This document shows positions 40,691-51,949 of a stretch of DNA of 64,000 nucleotides, piece after piece. Origin of the DNA: Siphonodentalium dalli (Eukaryota > Mollusca > Scaphopoda > Gadilida > Siphonodentaliidae); NCBI GenBank assembly GCA_032622095.1, contig CP136067.1, positions 61,144,893-61,208,892 on the forward strand, in the 5' to 3' direction. Under the pieces are notes generated by a model that was not told the origin of the DNA, did not search any database, and worked only from the letters and a program-made list of their open reading frames with translations. The translations under genes and the position numbers were made by a program. Numbering within the stretch: position 1 is the first letter of the stretch; the number at the start of each line of letters is the position of its first letter.

Positions 40691-43309
40691 TTGTGCCAAT
40701 TTGAGGTTATATTTTGACTTGAAGAGTTTTTTTATAGATTTGGTTATTTGTATGCATGTCAGTATTAATGAGACAATGCACAAGTGTCTTATCCATATAG
40801 TATATTTCTACAAAGCCTCTGCTCCAAATGAAGCCCCCGGTTCGGGGGACACTGTGGCCGAGCGGCCTTTTATTTAATTATATTACGACATACATGTATG
40901 ACGTCACTTCCGTCATATCAAATGAGACTTTTAAACACGACAAATTTTGCAACCATAATTCAACAGAACAAAGTTCATGGTATATTTTGCAATACATTTG
41001 ATGCAAAAACATGATAGTTGATAATAGGTTTGTTACAAATTCTCACAAAGGTCCTGGAAAATGACAAAATGTCCTAGAAGGTGACGAACCGGTCTGGTGC
41101 AAAAGAACGTCAATAGGATATTGAACGTGAATCACACAAAAAACAGCGGCACCCGCACACTGATGGGAGCCTTAAACTTAGAAACAGCGATCCCAGAGAT
41201 GAGCAAAACAGCCCGAAAACAGCTATCCACAGACCATAGTACTACTACGATTGACACCCGGTAAATGGGTCATGCATCTAAACGTACCAGACGTACATGT
41301 AACTCAGAAACAGTTCAGTACATCGACGAATTCCTTGAGAACTACTCATTTAAGGTTCAATAACCACACAACGATTCGTCTGCAAACTTGAGCAATAAAC
41401 TACTAGTATGACACACCTGCAGTAGGCCAGATGCATAATCATCATGTATGAAGAAAATGTCCTGATCAATTAATTATATACACGTAAAGTGTACATGGTC
41501 ACTCAGTATTATCATCCATATTCACTGATGATGAAATTATCGCCAGAGATCAGACTTTCATTTTTGACGTGCGCGATCGCTCTTGCGCACCATCGCGCGG
41601 CTAAAATTGAAAACCAGCGAGCGATTGATCGCGCACCTAGGCCAAATAAAGAGAGCGAACCTGATAACGCTATTTTCAGTGTCTAGTGTCTACCCAGACG
41701 AGATTGGTTAATAATGTGTCCCATTTTCCGTTTTATTACCGCGTTGCGAGAACGCCTGTATGATGTGTCGCGAGATCAAAGGTGCCGCGACCTAGTTACC
41801 AATTCCACAACTTTCACAGTGCGGTGTCAATCAACCCGCCCGACGTTTGATCACCCCGATTCCATGCTGACAGAATAAATATCAACATCTCCCGGCCACG
41901 TGGTCTCGCTTTGATTTTCCAGGAATTTATGTGACGTCATAAGCCATACATAGAAATCATTCAAATGTATTTTTAGCTTTGAATCATTCAGACAGATAGT
42001 GCATTCGACACCGTGGTGACAATGGCAGGGTTTCCACCAGGCCTGCTGCGGGTCCGTCGCCCCGGGGCAGACCCATTCCCCCTGCCGACCTTTGCCATGA
42101 AATCCCGCTCATACACAAATAAATGACGTTATTAAAAACTTATTCAGTCTTTTCTGTCTCGGCAGGCTATATATGATATTTAACCTTATTTTCATTAATT
42201 GTATAATGACCAAATGGAATCGACACAGTCCATCTTCAGAAAGAAAAAAATAACAGCATGAACAAACCATAAATAGTGACACCCCACAAATACATTGTAG
42301 TTCCACGGGATTCCCCCACGTGATTGGTGGGGAATTCCCTATCAAGGGAGATTTCATTGGTTCAAGTATGGGAACGTGGATCATAAAAACTGCCTCATTT
42401 ATTATATGAATATTGACGAGCCGTTTGGACTAATTTATTCATCATTATTCCAACTTGTATAAAACATGTGTATAATTTGAGGCATGAGGAAACAAGCAAA
42501 TATCGTATCATTTACAGTAATATAAAATTGCGACTTGGCTTATTGTCGCGAACTGAAGCATGAAAACGCTTGGGCTAATGGCGATCATCATAAAAGAATA
42601 TTTGTGCAACATACACAAGTTCGCGTTAATGCCCCTTTAAAGAATAACATTAAGAGTTTGTCTAATGCTCGTTCCCGGGCTGGCTTAGATAATCATTTCG
42701 ATGTGACGTCATCCAGTAGAAATTTGCAGACACGTGCAGTTAACTGTGTCACAATAATAGAGATAATCAAAGCTCTTATACCGCAGTCATTGAATATCAT
42801 GCACGTGTACACAATTATTACTAATTTATTAGTCAGGTCAAGTACGCCCAATGTTTTTCTGCTCTTTTGCAGTTGAATTATCAGATACTATTACATATAA
42901 TTTGATAAATATGTGTGAGACAGGGAATAAACTAAAGACACACAGACACAGTGAGAATGGGTTTGTTTATTTATTTTTATTTTTTATATCGGATTTATCA
43001 TCTTTTTAGATTTAGTTTACGCTGGCATTTTGTCTTGTTGCTTACCTGTGATCGCCGTTGGTTTTTTTCCTGATGAAAAATGCCCCTCATGACATACCGA
43101 TCCATGAGTCGCAGGAAGTTTTTAATAAGGGAAATTGGGTTAGAAAGTTGCGACATACACCGGCCGGTACGGTAAATGGCGCAATTACAGATAAATCGGT
43201 CTTCATATATTTAATTATTTACTGGGTTTCCCCCATAGCAGCTACCGGAACCATCCCCCCCACCCCGACCCCTAGCGGAAACCCTGCAATGGACACTTGT
43301 TTTGTCAAG

Positions 43310-43580
43310 CAGGGTATACCGGTACCCGATAGTTATCATTGCCTGTGGTCTTTTGTTGAATACCCACACATACATGTACACAGTTGTATTTACCGTAGCT
43401 CCTATTCAATATATGAAACATATATACACGTGTACCTAATTTCAATGTGACAATTTCCTATTTTCGTGTTTCCGATTTACTACAGTGAAATCCAAAATCA
43501 AAAGAAAATGGTCCAACGTGGGCCATATTTTTTTTTACGAGGCTATGCCTGAGAATCAAAACCATTTTTCTTTGCCTTGC
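43310..43580 (+). repeat. Dispersed repeat, second copy
   Basis: Diverged match to about 2990-3260 (TTGTTGAATACC[CA]ACACATACA, TTTCCTATTTTCGTGTT, GGTCCAACGTGGGCC, GAGAATCAAAACC). Confidence 0.7.
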
Positions 43581-43611
43581 ATGTATGCTTTAATAGTCAA
43601 TGCTGCAAATG

Positions 43612-43666
43612 CGATGAAAGTGATCCCATGGATATATACATAAATACAATGGGATCACTTTCGTCG
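43612..43666. repeat. 18-bp hairpin
   Basis: CGATGAAAGTGATCCCAT (43612-43629) pairs with ATGGGATCACTTTCGTCG (43649-43666), one mismatch, 19-nt AT-rich loop. It runs directly into the ATC/GTC microsatellite that follows. Confidence 0.95.
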
Positions 43667-43760
43667 TCATCATCATCACCACCAACATCGTCATCATCAT
43701 AATTGACATCATCATCATTATCGACATCATCGTCGCTAACGGCATCAACCTAATCATCTT
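43660..43760 (+). repeat. Degenerate CAT/CGT trinucleotide microsatellite
   Basis: Interrupted CATCATCATCACCACC and CGTCATCATCATAATTG-like repeats; a shorter tract recurs at 43800-43815. Confidence 0.9.
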
Positions 43761-43840
43761 CATCTTGTCATCATAGTGTTTAGCGTCCTGGCAACGCCTT
43801 TGTCATCATCATCAAAACGTCGTCATTTTGTCGATAAGGT

Positions 43841-43892
43841 ACATGTACACATGCTGACATTAAACATGTGTAATGTCAGCATGTGTACATGT
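43841..43892. repeat. Perfect 22-bp hairpin
   Basis: Arms 43841-43862 and 43871-43892 are exact reverse complements (outermost ACATGTACACATGCTGACAT), separated by the 8-nt loop AACATGTG. Confidence 0.97.
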
Positions 43893-44728
43893 GGTTAATC
43901 AAATCATGTGGAGTCATCTCTTGACTTTCGTGAATCATATCATATGACCTTCCCATTACTAGTAACCGGGCCTGATGACCACTTTGTTCTATTAACTGAC
44001 AGATCTGTTTCTGTTTTCCGACCCCAATCAGCGTATTTGTATAGTAATGATGGTCCTATTTTCCTGCCAGAATAACTACTATTATTTCCACCTATAAGGG
44101 CGTTCTCTAGAATATTAATGACGTTTTATCCTGCGATAAAATCCCATAACACTAACTAAATTACGTGAATATGTAAGTTCACTATGGCCCTAGGGCGTTA
44201 ATGGGATATGCTTGTCGTTAGCACGAGATAGCCCGACATGTCACGTGACCAAACTGCCGATGAATTTTTCGGAATTTCTTTATTCTAATAAAGCTTTTTA
44301 ATGAAGAAATACCCGATTGCCATGTGTTACATAGAACACAGGTATATATTATTTCAATTTAAGCATTATTACGCGAGTTATTTGGTCTCAGATGCCGGTG
44401 ATATATTGCCTAATTTCGATGTATTTTGGTCACATGATTTCTGTTTCATGGCTGGCGCTACAGTTCATCAGTGCACAATAAATTACAATTATGGAGTAGA
44501 GAAGTGAATTGACCGAAACTCCATAGAACAATTAAAGTATTGTGATCAAATGTTGATGATATTGAATACTATTCTATATTTTGATTAAATTGTGTTAATT
44601 CAGAGATGTTGTGAAATATTTTAACTTGTCGGGGTACGACACTTACATACCGGTAATGATAGTGTGTGGAAATAATAGTAATAACATGATATTTTTCGGG
44701 CATTATGGTTTATTAACGGCCCTCCCGT

Positions 44729-44809
44729 AATGATTAACAGCCCTCGTGCCTATTAGCGGCCCGAGACGAAGTCTCGGTCCGCTTATAGGCCCTCTGGCTG
44801 TTAATCATT
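44729..44809. repeat. 81-nt interrupted hairpin
   Basis: AATGATTAACAGCC (44729-44742) pairs perfectly with GGCTGTTAATCATT (44796-44809). A middle stem TATTAGCGG/CCGCTTATAGG follows, and the apex is CCGAGAC-GAA-GTCTCGG (44761-44777). The apex is the complement of the GAGAC-TTC-GTCTC apex in the family G terminal hairpins. Confidence 0.95.
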
Positions 44810-45644
44810 CCTATCGGAGGGAACGGGACTAGCCGCCCCCGAGACAGTGTCACTCGTATATAGCCTGGGCAAGTCATTGTCACACTAATCAATGTCATGG
44901 TAGCTTTAATCAGTTTAATGGTGTTGCAGAAATTCAATGAAATGTATACAGCATTATATTAAATATACATTCGCACGTAGTCGTGTGTTTTTATGCTTAA
45001 CGTCACAGACGATCATTGCTTCCTAGTTCAAATAGTTAATTTGGTTACGATTATAAGAACCGGAAGTTGCGCAGTGTAACGTTAAATCAGGTCCGCGCAC
45101 ACATTCGAAAGACGCTGTGCAATCAACGATATAGATTCTAAGAACAGCCAGCATCGCAAGACAGCGGCTGTTACTTCATTACGCTAATTACTAATTAAAC
45201 ATTCTCATTGGTTGATGAGTTATTACGAGGGGGGACAGCTTGAGAAATCTAAAAGCTAATAGGATAGCGTCCTTTCACAAGAACTTTCGTTGGGTGTAGG
45301 ACGCAAAAAGTTTTCGTCGTGATTTTTCCTTGCTTTCTAAGTTTCAACACGTTTTGTTTAAATTCACAAACTTTTACAACACACAATTTTTAGTTTCTTG
45401 GCCCACCACCACCCCATAGAGCACCACCTTTTCTTCAGAGGCGGTTGGCGGTCTTTTGGTCGCCCGCAACATTATTTTTAGGTTATGTAAATATTCTATT
45501 TCAGGATTCGTTATGTATATAAATATTTTATGATTTTCTATATAAATGTCCCATCTCAAAAACACAGCTGATGGGAGCCATATCCACCGGGCAATCTAAC
45601 CCTGGGTCGTTATGCATAAATGATATTATATATAGAATAAGTGT

Positions 45645-45920
45645 CTAGTGTTGAAAATTAAACGGTTTATGTTCACGCTGAAGCTCGGATATTACCGGCC
45701 AAATCCTACGAGTGGACATATTACTTTTCAATTTCCCACACAAGACACTTATGATATTTTGTTTATCCACCGACTCGAATACTAAGAAATTTTGCAAAAT
45801 ATTCAACTCAGAAGGTGAATTTAACAAGAGTTCCTCCATTGGAAATGGCACATACATGCGGCAACCCCAACGTGACGTACATAACATAACCAATATGTAA
45901 AGCGGTGGTGGCATTAACAC
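45645..45920 (-). CDS. Candidate terminal exon of an unrecognised gene
   Basis: Minus strand. A strong acceptor (TTACTTTGTTTTACAG) is followed at once by an open frame of 91 codons and a TAG at 45645. The peptide has balanced composition, not repeat-like, for example SPSELNILQNFLVFESVD and MSTRRIWPVISELQREHKP. I do not recognise the family and no upstream exon was found. No AATAAA is obvious right after the stop. Alternative: a chance ORF in AT-rich DNA that happens to follow a pyrimidine tract. The plus-strand ORF across the same bases (45712-45900) looks weaker. Confidence 0.3.
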   Translation of the reverse strand: MLMPPPLYILVMLCTSRWGCRMYVPFPMEELLLNSPSELNILQNFLVFESVDKQNIISVLCGKLKSNMSTRRIWPVISELQREHKPFNFQH

Positions 45921-46516
45921 CTGTAAAACAAAGTAAGCACCAAGAACAATAGATGTGCATTGATTACCCTATGACTGTTGCATTCGGATCATTGCGACAC
46001 AGAAGATGTTGATTCATCGGGTCCGGCTTTCTGTAGAACTAATGAATATTTAAAGAGAAATAGTTCTACTAGGAAAAAATAAAGTTCTACCAGGCATATA
46101 CCATGCACTCCTACTGCATGGGTACATACAGACTCATGTTACGTCAGGCTTATAATTTTCAGGGTGGATGCGGTGAGAGGTGGATAAACTATAATAATGG
46201 AATTGTTAAAAAGTGTCAGAATTATTTTTAATCCGACATTTTATTACTATGTCCTTTTCTGTCAGTTCAGAATCCGTGTGGTACCGGTTCACGCACGACA
46301 ACATGTCTGTGCTATAGTTGACAGGCGCCATGGTGTTTCTATTCTGATTCATATGAACGCATTTGTGAAGTTTAATAGCTAAAACTCAGGATCTATCCGC
46401 ACACGGAAATGTTTCCGCCATATTCAATCTCCATGTGCAATCGGCAAAATATCCGGTTACTCTCTCCTGCCAAATAAACGTGACGTCACGTTTATTTATT
46501 TAAAGAAAAATACGAC

Positions 46517-46552
46517 AGCATCACGATTATTAGGCGCCATCACGATTATTTA
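46517..46552 (+). repeat. Two CATCACGATTATT copies
   Basis: AGCATCACGATTATTAGGCG and CCATCACGATTATTT in tandem; the same word with T for G forms a cluster 0.9 kb downstream. Confidence 0.85.
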
Positions 46553-47429
46553 AAGTTCTTGCAAAGTCGCGGAATTTTCAGTCAAAAAGTTAGAAAAAAC
46601 GTGCAGCTCACTAAAAAAAATAGAAGTGCACTTGACAAGTTGACAGGAATGTGGGAGAATCTCATTCCTAACAGGATTTAGGCCTCTAGATCATGATGTC
46701 CGTGTATAAACAAACGGATTATCGCAGTTAATTACAACTCATCAAAGCTTATAATCACACAGTGACAACTAATTATCGTTGGGACGGAACCGACTTCTAC
46801 TATCAAAACGGGACTTAATGCTAAAATCACATCACCAGGCTTATATTATAAAATAATCAGTGAAACTAATCTGAGTGACAACTGATGAACTAATTTAACT
46901 TGACGTGGCCGACTTCTCCAAACAATACTGTTATCGTGACCCAATTATGCGCTATCATGAAGACACATGCGTGACTGGTTTTGGCTATAAATGGAAAGTT
47001 ACGACACCGCAGTAGCTTCTGTGTGTACACAGGAACATGTATTTAAATCTATGCAATAAAGCAATACAATAACATGTCCGTGTATTCAAAGCACAGTTTA
47101 ATTATGAATGCGATGACTTGGCAACAGTTCCACATTATTAACCACAACTTACGTTTTATGTCGGATTTAAGTTTTATGTCGGATTTTAAATAGCCGATGT
47201 GCAGCCTCGCTGTGATTTTGAGAAAGCCGTGCCTGCTTCCACCCAACCTGGCTACAATCACCACAGTACTTTACCTTACTCAGACTGGTACTGTTACCAA
47301 ATTACTTACTGTCATTATTAAAGGAGCCAATGAGAACAACTTGCATGCATGGGAACTTGCCCAACAATGCCAAATTAATTAAGGCCTACATTCTGCTTCA
47401 TTTATAGTAGAAATATGGTAAAATGCCAT

Positions 47430-47526
47430 CATTGTGCGCCATCACTATTATTTGGCACCATCACTATTATTAATAACACCCGAAAATGTGCACCATCACT
47501 ATTATTTGGCCATCACTATTATTAGG
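47430..47526 (+). repeat. Cluster of GCACCATCACTATTATT repeats
   Basis: Four copies of [GC]CATCACTATTATT with spacers TTGGCAC, TAATAACACCCGAAAATGTG and TTGG, plus a degenerate CCATCATTGTGCG unit at the start. Confidence 0.9.
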
Positions 47527-48960
47527 CAGGGGAGAGTACTTTCGATTCACTAGTTAATACATATTCCGGCACAAGTATCGTGTGTTTTCTGGTTTCTGCT
47601 TTCGAGAAATCAGCGAGGTTTGCCGAACAATGACGAGGGAATACGAATATACTATACAACAACAACGGCGGCACTTCCGTTTTTCGTGAATTGACGATAT
47701 TTGCAAGGAAATGGTTTACTTGTTAAACTAATTCCGTAGTCGCAAATTCCTAATTACAAAAAAATTAAACGAAGTCGGAATTTTTTTTTGAAAAACGATA
47801 AAATGGAATTTGGCGGCAGGTTTTGAGTAGGGGCGGGCGGGTTACCCTAAACACAGGTATTCTTCGTTTTGGCCTTATCACAGTGTGTTATCACAACACT
47901 TAGTGATCGGGATTCATCTCACTCGACACAGAATCCCGATCACGTTACACTATCCAGGCCAGGAAGATTAGGGAGTTCTGGGATGATTACATGTCCGATC
48001 CACCGATGTTAACAACAGCCAGCTTTCTGAAGAAGTGCTCAAACGTCTACGGAACGAATAAGAGACCGGCACAGTGCAGACAGACAACAGCAGCCCCAAA
48101 TTAATAATTGTTCGTTTGTTAAACTTATTAAATTTTGTTTTTAATCTTCGTTCATATTCATTCATTCCGCTTTTAAATTTCGTTCATTAAATTAATAAAT
48201 AAACATATTATCGTTGATGCATTTTTGTGTTCATAAGTTATATTACATGTGTATTTATTGTTGTCCATGTTGTTAAATCAAATAAAAATATATAAAAAAC
48301 AACCCAGTTTCGTTAAACAACCATCTCATAATCCCCTCACACCTACTAATTGACCACTGATTACCGCTAATTGATTTTTGGGGGCGGGTTGTCCGGGGGC
48401 GGGTTGTCTCAGAGTGAAAGGGGGCGGGTTGTCTCGGGGCGGGTAGTCACGGACCCCTATCGGACCGTTAAAGGATTACAATGCTCATGAAACAACAAAA
48501 CTCTATCGGAAAGCCACCCCTATTGTGATCACAATAATCCAAGTCCCATAAAAATCGCGTAATAATTAAGCCGAGAAATAAATAAATAATACCGCCAGCG
48601 GTTGTCGGCTATCTCCGTCGCAAAACCTCGCATGACGTCAAGCGAGGTAAACTAATTTAAAATACGGAATCGGAGTTAATTGTGTCTACCTATATGACGG
48701 AATAGACCTCAGCGCGTGAGCGTGGTGGAATTGCTGCGGGGAATATCAATAGCATTGTATACACATTGTTAATTGTCATCGCGCGGTGAGTTATATTCAC
48801 TTGTGATTTGTCTTGAGCGCTGTTTGGAAACTTATTGTTTTGACAAAAAAACTATAGAAGGCCGATTGAGCGGGGTAGGTAACACTTTCGTGTAAAAAAT
48901 AAAGCTTATAAAAACACGAGCAGGCATGTGAACTCTATTAGGGCGCGTGTTCACGATGTT
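47527..48960. other. CpG-containing unique DNA, no gene recognised
   Basis: 47885-47945 has an inverted pair around ATCGGGATTC (GATCGGGATTCATCTC and GAATCCCGATCACG). 48375-48450 has four copies of GGGGCGGGTTGTC-like sequence, resembling a GC-box cluster. Contains the TGACGTCA at 48633. Confidence 0.45.
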
Positions 48961-48970
48961 TTAATTTTCC

Positions 48971-48980
48971 GTATATATAC
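48971..48980 (+). promoter_or_regulatory. TATA-box-like element before the THAP-like ORF
   Basis: GTATATATAC lies 38 bp upstream of the ATG at 49019. If it is a TATA box, transcription would start within a few bases of the ORF, giving a very short leader. Suggestive only. Confidence 0.25.
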
Positions 48981-49018
48981 CCCGAGTGTCCCGTATTTAC
49001 AATCATTCATTCGTAACA

Positions 49019-49183
49019 ATGCCATATAAATGCAATGTTTTCGGCTGTGGCCGGTCTAGTGACTCTCAGTTAGGTATAATGCTGTATTCATTTCCAAATG
49101 ATGTTCGTTTACGTGCCATTTGGCGCGATTTCTGTTGGAAACTCGTTGCGCAAAATCAGAAACCGATTACATGTACCAAATAA
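49019..49183 (+). CDS. THAP-like zinc-finger N-terminus, truncated
   Basis: 54 codons beginning MPYKCNVFGCGRSSDSQLGI. Visible THAP features: C-x4-C near the N-terminus, then LYSFPND and LRAIWRDFC (the conserved FP and W of THAP domains), then PITCTK where families have the third zinc Cys followed by x-x-His-Phe. A TAA follows CTK immediately, so the last zinc ligand (His) is missing and the finger cannot be complete as read. THAP domains are C2CH DNA-binding modules of transcription factors and P-element-type transposases. Most likely a decayed or truncated gene or transposon-derived fragment; a short intron starting near the end of the ORF is an alternative. A TATA-like box sits just upstream. 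Confidence 0.5.
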   Translation: MPYKCNVFGCGRSSDSQLGIMLYSFPNDVRLRAIWRDFCWKLVAQNQKPITCTK

Positions 49184-49257
49184 AGAGCGTTGGATTTGAC
49201 AAGTCAGTCATGGTTACGAATACATACAATTGCAGTTAAAGTGGAGAGTATGTTGAA

Positions 49258-49561
49258 TAAATCACGATAACAACTATTCTATGTCGATTCCCCATTTCTT
49301 TCACCATGGCTCAATAAAGAGCGTTCCATGTTAAGAGTTTTCCTAATATGGTACGAATAAAAAGAGTTTAATAAAGCGGAAATTGCTATGACTTGGAAGG
49401 ATATATAAAGCATGCATATCGGAAGTTCGTGTACATGTATTGACCTGTATTGGTGTAATCAGTAAAAAAATCACGATGACAACTGTTCTAAGTCCAGTCC
49501 CTTTACCTTGACGCGATAAAGAGCGTTCACTATTACAATATATTGCGAATAAAGAACGCTT
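49258..49561 (+). repeat. Tandem repeat containing ATAAAGAGCGTTC
   Basis: AATCACGATAACAACTATTC ... CAATAAAGAGCGTTCC (49258-49328) is repeated about 210 bp later as AATCACGATGACAACTGTTC ... CGATAAAGAGCGTTCAC (49468-49530). A third ATAAAGAACGCTT follows at 49547-49560, and the first ATAAAGAGCGTTGG overlaps the stop of the THAP-like ORF at 49180. Confidence 0.8.
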
Positions 49562-50046
49562 GTATATGTGCTTACATATTAAACCGGATTATTATCCCTC
49601 CTTCAAAAAGTGTTATATATGATTGGATGTTTAAACGAACCACGGCGAACGTTTATATATTTCATAATCCTATTGTTATGCGTAATTGACACATAGAGGT
49701 CGAGTTATGACCTGCATTTCAATAGACCGCATCCATAGAATGTTAATTTTATAGGCCAATAACCACGCATAAACGCAGTGATTTCATCAGTGACAGTCGG
49801 CAAGATAGTTTGGGGGTAGGGGAAGCAATATTCCGAAATATATATAAACACCATATTACCCTAATATATACATGATTCATAACCAAGAAAAATGAACTTA
49901 GGCCATAGGAAGTTGATTCTCTGTTTCTCAGACACCGCCGCCCCCCCGAAAAAATACGCCGATGGGTACTTTTTATAGCCTACCAAAAATAAAAAGTATA
50001 ATTCATCCCGCCGCTCGCAATCCGTGAAGTTCGCAATCGACCATTG

Positions 50047-50458
50047 TTAACAGGTGTGGATAAAGAGGCGCAACTCTATCTCATAATTCCAATCTTTTAA
50101 TAGATCGAACAAGCCGATGTCCGGAATCTTAATCGAACGCGCCCGATCTACTTCCACTAAAACAATGGTTGCAATTCTGAATGTTTGCATGTGGGACGGC
50201 AACAAATATCTTATCCCCTGGACTATAGTGAGTGTTGAGATCGATGAAACATGTCGGAATTTATCGGAACGGATAACGTCCCAACATGGCGGAAGCATCA
50301 AATCCATTTCTGTTGGAAAAAACAAAACATCAGACTTCGACTTCGTCTCACCTGAACTGAAAGCCACACAGGTTGCAGACATTTTTGGCTTTTATTTTAA
50401 GATACGGAAGGTACATGTAACAGCAAATAGAAGTGATTCACACATACATGTGATTTGA
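50047..50458. other. Overlapping sense/antisense ORFs inside the GGCC element
   Basis: Plus strand: 113 codons from 50117 (MSGILIERARSTSTKTMVAI ...). Minus strand: 111 codons from 50382, or 86 codons from Met at 50307 just after a strong acceptor (GTTTTGTTTTTTCCAACAG), ending LLKDWNYEIELRLFIHTC. Both frames look compositionally plausible and neither matches a family I know. If either is real, the minus version with its acceptor is slightly better supported. It could be host sequence captured by the transposon. Confidence 0.25.
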
Positions 50459-50878
50459 TCTCATATGACAATCATTTTCTAGACAACACTTATTAAATCA
50501 TGTATGTTTCATATATTAAACTTCATTTCCATTATTACATACATACATACAGATATACTCTATTTATATTCTATATATGTATGTGTGTTTGTACTATCAA
50601 CAGGTGGAAGCTTGCTAAAACGACAGTAGCAATGGTGATTAACAACCACTGATAATCAATTTACCCATACACATTAAAAAAAATTGATTCTGCATATTGT
50701 TGTTATTTTATGTTATGAAAGTTTAATATATTTTGTTTTTGTCTTGTATTGACACATTCAAAGATGGCTTAGTGAAGCCTGACAAGTTTTAGTATTAATA
50801 AAATTTCATTAAAATCAAATCAAGTAGTCATGTTTCAATGTCCGAACATTGGTTTTACAATTTTAGGATAAACAAATA

Positions 50879-50985
50879 AAAACCTGCCTGCCGGGAAATT
50901 TTGGTCATAAAATATGGTAATAAAAACCTGCCTGCCGGGAAATTTTGGTCATAAAATATGGTAATAAAAACCTGCCTGCCTGCCT
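50879..50985 (+). repeat. 44-bp tandem repeat at the right end of the element
   Basis: Two full copies and a partial third of AACCTGCCTGCCGGGAAATT followed by TTGGTCATAAAATATGGTAA; the last is expanded to CCTGCCTGCCTGCC. Confidence 0.93.
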
Positions 50986-51038
50986 GCTTTGGGAAAAAAA
51001 GTGTCTGAGAAACAGAGAATCAACTTCCTGTGGCCTTA

Positions 51039-51949
51039 TCATATCATATTGGTAATGAATGACTTGATTATAATTGATTAAATCCGACAGCAATAAACCG
51101 ATATTTTTTTTTACCGCGTTACGATAAATTAAAACGAAACGCTCTTTATTGACACAAGACAAAGGTCGTCTGGAAATTGGAATGTTTACGAGATGATAAT
51201 TGCATAATAACTGTGCAAGTCTTCGCATATATATGCAATATTTATATGAATATATAATATATAATATAACTTGGACTATTCCGGTAACGAAAAAAAATAT
51301 AAAAACACGAGCACGTGTTTATATAGATAAATGCGCGCAAAACTGAATAATATACGGGCATGGCTTTATAGTAACAACACATCGCGATACATATAATAAT
51401 AACACGATAAAGACATTTAATTACGAGAACGGCGATGTTTTAGGCAAAGTTTTGCATTCGTAGTGTGATAACGCGACAATCTTCAAAAGCCGCGATCGAC
51501 TACATGCAAACTTAAAATACTGCCGTAGCGTATCTATGCGTTGTCGATTGGTTACGACGTGATCAATCACGTGCTATGCTTCTGTTTACATGTGACAATC
51601 ACGTGATCGGGCCGATGATCACGTGACTTCGTCTACAACAAAATCTTCGGCTAACTTCGGAATTTTTTTATAATCGTTATAAAAATAACGAATGGCGGCC
51701 GAATATTAGATTATATGCCCCCAATGGACATTATATATATATATTATCGGTATATTGAAAGAACATATTATTGTTTTTTCAGCACCCTATTCCTTTAAGA
51801 AACCATAATTCCCTCTCAAAAATCATGTTATTGTTATAGTATTCCTGGCCTGCAAATATGCCTAATGAATTGAGCTCCCAAAATTGCCAAATCAAGCGTT
51901 TTCGAGAGGCCCAAATCATCCGACATAGACGACCAAATTAGTCGTGGAT
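51039..51949. other. Unique AT-rich DNA with E-boxes
   Basis: No gene recognised. Three CACGTG within 60 bp (51568-51625), each preceded by AT. TCAATAAAGAGCGTTTCG is present on the minus strand (51136-51153). Confidence 0.45.

Larger units (their letters stand above)
40850..48700. promoter_or_regulatory. Candidate cis-regulatory region: CRE and E-box cluster
   Basis: Five perfect TGACGTCA octamers (40899, 41932, 42704, 46481, 48633) and six CACGTG E-boxes (41897, 42317, 42731, 42802, 43427, 44242), with four more CACGTG at 51568, 51600, 51620 and 53348. CpG is visibly more frequent than in 1-40 kb (for example GCGCGATCGCTCTTGCGCAC at 41572) and recognisable tandem arrays are few. TGACGTCA is the full CREB/ATF palindrome and CACGTG the MYC/USF/MITF-type E-box. 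Since HIPK coding starts at 30 kb on the minus strand, this could hold its promoter or untranslated first exon, or belong to another gene. No start site could be placed. Confidence 0.35.
49901..51035. mobile_element. 1.1 kb PIF/Harbinger-like element with long TIRs
   Basis: Ends are inverted copies of GGCCATAGGAAGTTGATTCT and CTGTTTCTCAGACAC (35 bp, one difference). TTA flanks both sides (49898-49900 and 51036-51038). GGCC termini with a TWA duplication fit PIF/Harbinger. The interior holds an ambiguous ORF (next entry) and a 44-bp tandem repeat at 50879-50985. Too short to encode a full transposase. Confidence 0.85.
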
